A stretch of 46,042 bases of DNA from Klebsormidium nitens. Lineage: Eukaryota; Streptophyta; Klebsormidiophyceae; Klebsormidiales; Klebsormidiaceae. Positions 1 through 8,141 of this stretch are shown here, piece after piece. The first letter of the stretch is position 1, and the number at the start of each line of letters is the position of its first letter. The position numbers and the translations under genes are program-made. The notes below the pieces were generated by a model. It did no database searches. It saw only the letters and a program-made list of their open reading frames with translations, and had not been told where the DNA came from. The stretch lies in NCBI GenBank assembly GCA_000708835.1, contig DF237611.1, positions 1 through 46,042 on the forward strand, in the 5' to 3' direction.

Positions 1-22
1 ATAGGGTTCTTACATTTGACTT
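1..22 (+). repeat. Left terminal inverted repeat of the Harbinger element
   Basis: This 22-base terminus is the exact reverse complement of 4321-4342. After base 22 the two ends diverge, so the perfect repeat is short, as is usual for PIF/Harbinger elements. Confidence 0.9.
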
Positions 23-1298
23 ACTTCGGTCTCGGGTCGGGCCGGCCCGACCCCGATCGGGCTCGGGCAAATACCGTATCGCTTACACTGCGGTTTTGCA
101 GTGGGTACCCGAAGTCGCGGAAACGGTGGGAGGAAGTCTAAAGATTCCGAAACCTCGTCGGGACTTTAAACCTCGCGACTTTTTGCGCGCAGAACCGCAC
201 GCGGCCGAGCTAGTTGCGCCCGGCCGCCGGGCCCACTGGAGTAGGCAGTTGCTTGCTGCCTGTCGACTTTAGCTGAATATTGCCACTTCACGCTAATGAT
301 GCCAGATGTAATTCATGCACTTTTTCTGCAAGTTTCATGTGCGTCGTCACCCATGTCCTTCAGCAATTCTCGCGATGTGAAGGATTAGGATGTTGGCCTA
401 ATACTTTAGCCGCATGTTTTGCTCGTATCTTTATAGAATCATTATAGTCTTGCACCAGCACTACGTGTTGGCTCATATTAGTATTGTAGGGGCCATGCAC
501 CGAACCGAGATTGAGAGAATAGTACTAAGGGCTGCCATGTATCTAAGCAGCTTGTCGAATTGACAACCCCTTGACAATTACGCAGAGCGTATCGATCTGC
601 CAAGCAATAACCTTCTAGTATATTCTGTAGTCTAGTATACAACAGTGGCTCGTATACACTATTGAACCATTTAGGGCTGTGTGCCTACATTCGTACCATG
701 CCCCATGCTCAATGATCTTTAACAATTCAAGATACTATCTAAATCTCGAGCTCCAATTGCTGTTTTCAAGTCTCAATGAACCCGTTGTGTAAATGTTCAA
801 TCATACATTAGGCATGATACACCTCGAATGAAATCAAAAAGCGTGCGTACGTACCTATCCCAGTTGATTCCACACATGCATGAAGGCACGGCCGATTTTG
901 CAAGCAAGGAAGGCAAGAGTCGGATTGTTCACTTAAGTATGATAAGAGATTTCGATCATGAGCTCGTTAATGTTATTTCCACATCGTGCCGCCTCATAGA
1001 TGAAGGGCTTGACTAGAGACGCACCCCAATAGTAAGCCGAGGTCAAGAAAATCATAGAGTGACACGTGGCAGCTTCGTGATGAAAGACGTGGAACTTCGA
1101 AGAACCATTCAAAAGATTCTATTCGAAAGGCCAAGAACCAGTGTCCAGAACCTTCCATGAAAGCAAACGGACCTGGTTGGATATCCATTTGAGTACAGCC
1201 CGTTTTCAACATTGCAGAAGACACGGACTTCCAACAACACAAAGATAGACCAACCCTCATTTCTAAGCTCACTTCAAGCCGACAAAAGAACAAGCAAG
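23..1298. other. Non-coding left part of the transposon
   Basis: Apart from the subterminal motif and a GC-rich stretch to about 240, this segment is AT-rich with no open frame that resembles a protein. It probably carries the transposase promoter and leader. A pyrimidine-rich stretch ending in CAG near 1217 could be an acceptor of a leader intron, but this is not established. Confidence 0.6.
31..44 (+). repeat. Left subterminal motif CTCGGGTCGGGCCG
   Basis: This 14-base GC-rich motif lies just inside the left terminal repeat and recurs inverted at 4210-4223. Harbinger transposase and its Myb-like partner are known to bind subterminal motifs, so these are candidate binding sites. The role is inferred; the repeat itself is seen directly. 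Confidence 0.55.
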
Positions 1299-2543
1299 AT
1301 GGACGCGGATCCAATCATGGACGAGATTCTTGACTTGTTTCATGCCGACACCTCGTCCTCCGGAGAAACCATTCTCCTGATCTTCGTTCTTATGACAGCC
1401 GCTGTAGCGAGCTTTCAGATCCTTGCACGAGCAAACAGGAGGGCAGCTCGAAGCTACTGGGTATTTCCCCGTCAGCAGACCACGTGGGAAGTTCTCCACA
1501 AACAGGTGTGGCTGCAACAGGATCCTGAAACGAGAGACAGGCTGTGGCGTAGGACGTACAGGATGTCCTACCCCGTGTTCCAGCAGCTTGTTGAGGACTT
1601 GTCGCCATTCATTCAAAAGGAGCGCTCGCGATTCAGAAAACCAGTCGATCCAGAAAGAGCTGTGGCATTCACGCTCTACCGCCTTGCACACGGGGATTCC
1701 CCTAGAGAAGTTGGTGAGAAGTTTGGGGTTGGAGAAGCCACAGTGATCCAATACTTCAAGACCATCACACAAGTCCTAGAGCATAATCTACGTCCTCAGT
1801 TCATTCAGATCCCAGAGGGCCCTCGTCTCCTAGCAATAATTCAGGGGTTTAAACAAGAGACTGGATTCGACAATATGGTTGGTGCTATAGATGGAAGTCA
1901 TATTAAGTTAGCTTCCAAACCCCCTGCCCGCTATACTCCTGCTGACTACTGGTGTCGGCATGACATCTACTCACTGCTCCTCCAAGGTGTGTGCACTGTG
2001 GACAACCTCTTCTGGGACGTCTGCTGCATTGCGCCTGGCGGAGTCCACGACGCAGCCCATCTCCGCAGCAGTGACCTGTACAAAATCATGAAAAGGCGAG
2101 GAGCTTTGCAAGCGCCGCATGTTGTTCTGGGCAACAGAACATTCACACCTTACATCGTCGGTGACTCGGCCTACCCAATGCTCCGCTGGTTACTTAAACC
2201 CTTCACAGCAAACCGCAATGGTTCGCCCCAGCAGAACGACTTCGATCGAGACATTAGGAAGGGAAGAGTCAAAATCGAGAACACGTTTGGACAATTGAAG
2301 GGCAGGTGGCAGATCTTGAGAAACCTAAACGTTGGGTTGGACTACGCAGTGCAAACCATCATAGCCTGTTGTGTCCTCCACAACTACTGCATCTTGAGAG
2401 GAGAACCGCTTGTCCCTACCGGAGAGCATTTAGAAAACTCCACCGCACCCACAGCAATCGAAGTGACAGAAACAGCAAGCAACGCAGAAGCAAAGAGCAT
2501 CCGCGATGCACTCTTTGAAGACTGGAAGCGACGCCAGATCTGA
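1299..2543 (+). CDS. Harbinger-family transposase (DDE_Tnp_4 nuclease)
   Basis: This 414-residue protein should catalyse cutting and pasting of the element in the nucleus. The DDE catalytic triad is intact: D198 in GAIDGSHI, D289 in GDSAYP and E327 in VKIENTFGQLKGRW. A helix-turn-helix-like stretch, SPREVGEKFGVGEATVIQYF, lies near residues 134-153, and a typical LHNYC motif near 360. A hydrophobic patch near residues 23-42 is unusual for the family and may reflect the start choice. The chosen ATG at 1299 has a strong start context (caagATGG); the frame stays open upstream to at least 1212 without another ATG. There is no stop or frameshift through the domain, so the gene looks recently active. 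It is convergent with the accessory gene, about 310-450 bases away. Confidence 0.9.
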   Translation: MDADPIMDEILDLFHADTSSSGETILLIFVLMTAAVASFQILARANRRAARSYWVFPRQQTTWEVLHKQVWLQQDPETRDRLWRRTYRMSYPVFQQLVEDLSPFIQKERSRFRKPVDPERAVAFTLYRLAHGDSPREVGEKFGVGEATVIQYFKTITQVLEHNLRPQFIQIPEGPRLLAIIQGFKQETGFDNMVGAIDGSHIKLASKPPARYTPADYWCRHDIYSLLLQGVCTVDNLFWDVCCIAPGGVHDAAHLRSSDLYKIMKRRGALQAPHVVLGNRTFTPYIVGDSAYPMLRWLLKPFTANRNGSPQQNDFDRDIRKGRVKIENTFGQLKGRWQILRNLNVGLDYAVQTIIACCVLHNYCILRGEPLVPTGEHLENSTAPTAIEVTETASNAEAKSIRDALFEDWKRRQI

Positions 2544-2853
2544 TACCCAGATCTGATTGACAACAACAACCAAACCTGGATGTTTCTTTCGAAACATCCT
2601 CCAAATTCCACAAGAAGTTTATCAACCCATCAACTTGCCTCAATACTGCGGACTAAAGTTACTTCAAGTCAAAGAGATAGATCTGATGTGGACAACCTGA
2701 AACATTGAATCTAGTTTGTCTTTGTTTTCAAGATACTGCCCCACTCTCAACGGTTTGAAAACTCAACAACAAGCTGCAACATTTGATCCTGAACATATTG
2801 ATCATCGCGTCAATGTTGAAAACATGTAAGTTCCTACAGTGACGTACCTGTTG
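2544..2853. other. Spacer between the convergent transposon genes
   Basis: About 310 bases separate the transposase stop from the end of the extended accessory frame. It presumably holds both 3' untranslated ends. No repeat or conserved frame is visible. Confidence 0.5.
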
Positions 2854-2996
2854 CTATGCACCACCGGGTCCCTGTGCACCACCCTCCTGTGTACCACCCT
2901 GGCCAGGACCTTGGTTTGGATTCTGCGCAGCGATGCGCGCAAAAAGGAGATCCAACCTCCTGTTCTCCAACTGGCTGCGCTGATCCCTGTCTGCTT

Positions 2997-4088
2997 TCAT
3001 GTCGTCCAGTCCAGCATGCCAACACACTCCTTCAGCCCCCCCATCAAAGCCTTCGCTGCAGCAGTGCCGGGGCTTGCCCCCGCTCGGTTGCCGGACGCCC
3101 TTGTGAACTGGCCCTTGACGCCGCTCTTTGAAACTTTGCGGGACTGCTTGTCCTCATCCCCTCCTCGCTCCTTTTTCACAGGGCCTGCACTTTCCCCCTC
3201 CTGCACGTCGCCCCCCATCTCAGTCTCCTTGCTCTTCTTGCCGGTGCTCAAACTGGCAGCTCTTTTCGCGCTCGCTGGCAGATCTGCTCCAGGAGTGCCA
3301 CCTTCTTCGGCTACCTGCGCAGGCTGGTCCTCACTGCGTCGGCGCTTCGCTGGCGGTTTTGCGTTGGTTCCTTGCAGATCTTGGGTCTCAACCTCCAGAT
3401 CTATGGTCTGCTTTGCGCTGGACTCGAGATCGATGGTGCCTTCTTTGCCTTGTGCCTCCCCAGTGAGGCTGCCTTTTGCCGCCTCCACTGGAACAGCCCT
3501 CTGACCCGTGAAAGCACCAGGAACCCCGGTCACTTTGCTGCTCGTTCCCAAGATGTCATTCATCGCGTGGAAGAAAGCCCATTTGGATGCAACGCCGCCC
3601 GTCGCCGTCTTCTTCTCCGCCTCCTTCTTGTGGTTTCTCTTGAGCAGCTCGATCCTGTCTTGCGCTTGCTGCAAACTGTAGATCTTGGCACCAGGGATGC
3701 TCAGCTGCACTTGCTTGTTCAACTCCTCCAACACTGCTTTCCAGTGGCGGGCCTTCAGGTTTACATGGTTGTGGGCAACGAAAATCTGCCCCCAAATCTC
3801 AATGAGCAACATGGTTTGGACATAAGGCCACAGATCCGAACTTCCTGCCAGACCTTTCTCTTCAGCTTCCTTTGCAAGTGAGACAATTTTCTCTCTTTGC
3901 TCCTCTGAGATCTCAACACGTCTGGGCGCTGCCCCCTCCATAACTTTGTCATCAGCAACTTGGCTGCCCTTTGCAGCCACAGCATTGCTGCTCTCTGCAA
4001 TGGTGGTTGCACCAACGTCTACGATGGGAGTTGCGGGATCGGCAGCCATGGGTATGGCAGCATCACCAGCCAGGCCAGCGCCCTCCAT
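2997..4088 (-). CDS. Trihelix/Myb-SANT-like transposon accessory protein, probably frameshifted near its end
   Basis: The intact frame gives 363 residues from an ATG in strong context (accATGG). Residues about 94-182 form a trihelix/Myb-SANT-like DNA-binding domain with spaced tryptophans (W99, W116, W170) and a basic helix (DRIELLKRNHKKEAEKK). A nuclear-localisation-like KRRR cluster lies at 248-251. In PIF/Harbinger elements the second protein of this kind binds the ends and recruits the transposase. The frame stops abruptly at 2997. A tandem TCCAG TCCAG (3005-3014, plus strand) sits just before the stop. In the frame reached by losing one copy, coding continues to a stop at 2854 through a charged stretch (LENRRLDLLFARIAAQ) typical of the C-terminal helix of such proteins. 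A small indel or sequencing error is therefore likely, though a native shorter protein is possible. Confidence 0.8.
   Translation of the reverse strand: MEGAGLAGDAAIPMAADPATPIVDVGATTIAESSNAVAAKGSQVADDKVMEGAAPRRVEISEEQREKIVSLAKEAEEKGLAGSSDLWPYVQTMLLIEIWGQIFVAHNHVNLKARHWKAVLEELNKQVQLSIPGAKIYSLQQAQDRIELLKRNHKKEAEKKTATGGVASKWAFFHAMNDILGTSSKVTGVPGAFTGQRAVPVEAAKGSLTGEAQGKEGTIDLESSAKQTIDLEVETQDLQGTNAKPPAKRRRSEDQPAQVAEEGGTPGADLPASAKRAASLSTGKKSKETEMGGDVQEGESAGPVKKERGGDEDKQSRKVSKSGVKGQFTRASGNRAGASPGTAAAKALMGGLKECVGMLDWTT
3005..3014 (-). repeat. 5-bp tandem duplication at the end of the accessory gene
   Basis: The plus strand reads TCCAG twice in a row. On the coding strand this is CTGGA CTGGA, directly before the premature stop. 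Removing one unit restores a continuous frame into the downstream charged helix, so this is the probable frameshift site. Confidence 0.6.
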
Positions 4089-4209
4089 GGTGGATGGGTG
4101 CACCTACAGTAGATCTGTCGCACAACTAGCTTTGGAGTAAGTAGGCAGTGCGCTAACCAGGCCGCCGGCGTGCAAATCGATCAAACTTCCCGTAGGCTCG
4201 GGCAGTTTA

Positions 4210-4223
4210 CGGCCCGACCCGAG
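4210..4223 (-). repeat. Right subterminal motif, inverted copy of 31-44
   Basis: The plus-strand sequence CGGCCCGACCCGAG is the reverse complement of bases 31-44. Both copies lie within about 130 bases of an element end, outside the two genes. Confidence 0.55.
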
Positions 4224-4320
4224 GGGGATTGGGTTCTGGGCAGCCCGATCAAGATTTTTTACAGGCTGAGATCAGCCGAACCTCCGGCTGATGGGTCTCG
4301 GGCCGTTTTTCGATCGCAAA

Positions 4321-4342
4321 AAGTCAAATGTAAGAACCCTAT
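4321..4342 (-). repeat. Right terminal inverted repeat of the Harbinger element
   Basis: This is the exact inverted copy of bases 1-22, ending ...AAGAACCCTAT. It sets the right boundary of the element; host sequence starts at 4343. Confidence 0.9.
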
Positions 4343-7300
4343 CAGCCTTGCAAGGCGCATCCTACCGGTTGGGCTCGACACCCTGTTGGTACGCACCGTC
4401 CAAGCACAGATACCAGCCAGAATTCGGACGACCGGACGGCTGCCGGACGCTTGCGAGCAGCTCGCGAGCTCTGTGTTCCCCGTCCGGCAGTTCTGAGCTT
4501 CAAGTTTCTTCAAGCTGAGAAGCAGTTCGAAGCCTGGAACTGCCGCGTCAATCCAGGATGTTATCGCCGGCCGCTGTGCGCCCTACATCCAGATTGCGTT
4601 CTGATCCTCGAACAGTCCCTTCCGACTTCCACGGACCTGAAGATTGCTTTTCCACGTTGCTGAGAGGTCCGAGAATCTGCGAATCTGAGCTGGAGGTCCT
4701 TGAGTGCTCCACTTTTCAAAACAAACTGGAGGCACAGAACGCGTCTCGCAAGATGCACCAATTTGACAAGTGACGTGGCTAGAAGATCCTCTGAAGCAAC
4801 CAGAAAAGAGAACTGAAAGTACAACAAAAAGGACAAAAGTTCAGCCGTTTGTGGCAGAGGATTTTGTTGCTCTCCCCCTCGCCAGCACGTGGAATCAGAA
4901 GTGAACGGTGCGGGCCACTTTTCTGCAGGCTGCAGACAGTTTCTTTTTCTGAGACCATGGGGGGTTTGTTCAAAGTGGCTTTGACAAGTAACTGTCTGAT
5001 TTTGGAACCCGCTTTGAAAGCTTCGTGAGTCAGCAAGATTTGGGGGCTCTCAACCAGCTCCTCAGGAACAGACATTGATGACATTGATGCGGTCATGCAA
5101 TAGGTAGCAACAAGGGCAAACGTTTGGGTGCAGGGGCCACATCAGGTAAAAGGCACTTGTCATCAGATGCTTCGTGGATTTGGAAGGAACGAACCCCCTG
5201 GCATGGAAACTGGAGAGCAATTTTCCAGCAGCATGTGTTGTCTCTGAAACTGAAAGCAAGGTTCAGTTCGCTTGTGCAATAGAAGTCTTAGATGCTGGCT
5301 TCCTAGATTGAAAGGCAAGAGGGAAGCAAGGGATTCTTTGCAGGAGCTTGGTCTTGGATGACAGGATGTTGTGTAGAGGATGTTGCTGGTTACCTGGAGG
5401 CGTTGGGGACTGGGGGGCTGAACCAGAGGGAAGGAGCACGGCTGTATTGCAAATGACAGGGTGTCAGCTGAACCTGCAAGCAGGGCAAATCGTTTAGGGG
5501 ACTTCAGCAAGGTAAGGATCTGGCTCTTTTGATTCGGAAAGTGCGGCAGGCGGCTTCTGTTCAAACGCATCGATGACTCTATTCTGAGTGGAGTCCCTCT
5601 GTCAGCTGAGTTGCTTCAGCAGGGGGTGCCTCTGCATTTCCTCTCCTAGGTCTTTGATACAGACACTCCTGTTCAATTTCCTGTTGGGTCTGGCTTGCTG
5701 AAGGTCAGTTGACCCTATTTTCAGTCCCTTTTGACATTGCTCTTTGATTCCTTAGCCTCGTATGATACAATGAGGCAAAGTAAACTAGTATCATGCTGCA
5801 GCCAGGACTGTTCCTGAGCAGGAGCGGAAGAGCTGGTGAAGAGCCTAGGCTTGTCTGCCTAGGCTTGCATTCAGGGGGAGTTTTGTTCCCAAATATCAGA
5901 GGATGCTTGTGAGCTATGACTATCGTATGTATCCTCTGCAGAAGCTGAAGAAGGTTGTTGGGGGGTGCTCTTGTGAAGCTAATTCACCCCCTTCCCTTTG
6001 GCCCCTGGGATCTGCATGCCTGTCTTTAACGACAGACCTTATGACTGTCATTCGAAGGTGGGATAAAGGCAGGGGAATTGAGCGGCAGTGCCTCGCCTGA
6101 AGCGTCTTTTCAATGAGAAGTCAGTAGACGCTGTTTGGGATGCTTGCACAATTGGACTTGAAAACAGACTGGCACATGTGCACCATAATCTGAAAGTTGA
6201 TAGATGGTACGAATTCAGGAGTTGACAGCGCTTGTGAGGCCCGTTGTGTTATCCTTTCCTTTGAGCTTGGCAGGATCTAGCTCGTCCAACAAGAAGGCCT
6301 TCAGTGCTCCCGTCACAGAGCTTGAGACGGAACATGCCGAGCTGACCATTCAATGACCCCAGAATGAGTCTGACACGCTTGAATTGGAGGCGGCTTCATA
6401 CCGTCAGTCGTTCATCCTAATGGTGGCATCATGTGCTGGTTCTAAGTTGTCTGGTCTTGACACAGAGCATGCTTTTGGGGCTGGTGGTATTGCTGGGGCT
6501 CTAGAAACAGTGCGTCTCCACTCAGCTTCCTTGCTCTGGTTATTTTGTTGGTAATTTGGGACCGGTGCCGTCCAAGTGGTCAAATTCAGATTAGCCAGGT
6601 TCAAGTTGTTCAGAAGATGGCTCCATATTTTCTTTTTCTAGTAGGCCTTGGCGCTATCCCTGAACCACTATGCACGAGATGAGCAGCTGGTTCTTCCTTG
6701 CACATTGGCAGGTTGCTGGGGCGTTTTTGAGCTGATTCACAGAATGTTGCCAAACTTCACTTCAGATTGACCTCTTTGGGAAAATGTCCTCTTTCATGGC
6801 TGAAAGCTTTGCAAGGGGGTCATGTGTGTTTGTCATTCTTGGGTCATCTTCGCATCTTAGCTTCTCGCTTTGGCTGCACAGAGTCTGCCTCTAGTTGCCC
6901 TGGTCAAGGCATCTGCAAGGCTATTGTTTCAACTTGCCCCCTCTGCTTTGTCAGGATGTTTTCCCAGACGCTTCTCAGATTGGTGTTACTTGTGGTCAAC
7001 CATCCTGACACCTGTAAAGTAGCTCTGTATTTGCGTTCTGTCGGCTTGGAGCGTGTCTTTGAACATAGCAGCTTGTTGTATTGTTCCTCATAAAGCCTTT
7101 TCCCATCTCATGTAAGTCTCCAAAGCAGTCGGTCGAATCAGCAGATAGATCGTTGTTATAAGACCGGAGGTTGTCAAGTTTGACTTTTGCATGGACATGT
7201 CTCAACTTGTGACATCAGCACTGAGCCCTTTCCTGGGTTACTCCTGTGTTTTTCTTGTTCTAAACAGCTACACCTTTGCTTTCTGTTTTTCCTTGGAGCT

Positions 7301-8141
7301 GTCTTCTTGATGTTCTGGTTGCTACTTAGCCCCTGTTGAAGACTTTAGACCGAGCTCTTTTGAGACCTTGGATCTGGTCTTTGCTGAGAGCTTTAACGTG
7401 TCCGATTTGGAGCCCCTCAGCAAAGTTTCTTTTGTTTTTATGTTTGTTTCCGCCGAGTGTCATTTTTGGGCAGTCGTTTGTTTGGAAGAACTCCAAAACA
7501 CTGGATCTCGTGACGCTCGTACGTTCCCAGAAGCGAATGCAATTTGGTTTTATATCATCGAAGTCTCAGTCTGCGTCCCTCACGTGTAGAGCTGCCATAG
7601 TCTGCATCTTGCAGCTAGATCCAACTCAACTCTTGTATTGTTTTATAACACATTTTAAGGATACAAGGGGCTGCAAGTATGATTTTATAGCGTGCTGAAA
7701 GGAGTTGTGTCGTGACAAACAGGACCTTGTTTGTAGATCTGCATCTGCCACTAGCCTGGCTAAGGAAGTGTTCTTCGTCATCAGTCACAGCTTGCTGACT
7801 TCGTGCAACTCTCCCTGCAGGATCTTCCTAGAGGATATAGCAAGCTTTCCCAAACTGAAAACGCTGCAGATTGAGGGGGTTTACCACCTCTCAACCGATC
7901 GACAACCCCTGGACCCTCCAGACTGTGCCGTGAGATCCCCACCCTGCCAAAAGGTTCTCCCCTGAACGGCCCCGTCTTTCAGACTAAAATAGGTGACAGG
8001 TTTGGTCTTGGCGGGTTTCAAAGGCGGGACAGCAACAGAGCGGATCTCACAAACGATCAAGGGGGGCCCAGAAGACAGCGGACTGGGGCCCGTTCCAACA
8101 TTTTCTTCCCCCTGCCGGGGGGACCGCACTCGGTCCATTCG
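4343..8141. other. Long region with no supported gene, upstream of the C2H2 gene
   Basis: About 3.8 kb hold no frame that I can tie to a family. The plus strand is T-rich with many acceptor-like CAGs, as in introns or a long spliced leader of the C2H2 gene. The frame used by that gene is open without an ATG from 7875 to 8141, and a good acceptor (gtctttcag) ends at 7982, so an upstream coding exon may exist. Short frames at 4558-4773 (71 codons) and 6767-7093 have no recognisable domain. Decayed repeat sequence is another possibility. Confidence 0.5.

Larger units (their letters stand above)
1..4342. mobile_element. PIF/Harbinger-type DNA transposon, apparently complete
   Basis: The first 22 bases of the window (ATAGGGTTCTTAC...GACTT) are matched exactly, in inverted orientation, by 4321-4342. 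Between them lie a DDE transposase of the DDE_Tnp_4 family on plus and a trihelix/Myb-like gene on minus, arranged tail to tail. This two-gene layout is characteristic of autonomous PIF/Harbinger elements, where the second protein helps bind the ends and import the transposase. The transposase frame is intact; the accessory gene has a possible late frameshift. The target-site duplication cannot be checked because the left flank lies outside the window; the right flank begins CAGCC. If the true end is the GGG inside the repeat, the flanking TA on each side would be the only visible direct repeat. Confidence 0.88.

Noticed and set aside
1212-1298. Upstream extension of the transposase frame to a TTG at 1212
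   Set aside because: Eukaryotic translation would use the ATG at 1299, which has a strong context; the extension has no domain content.
6767-7093. 108-codon plus frame upstream of the C2H2 gene
   Set aside because: Cys/Leu/Ser-rich with many splice-like signals; it looks like intron or leader sequence, not a protein.
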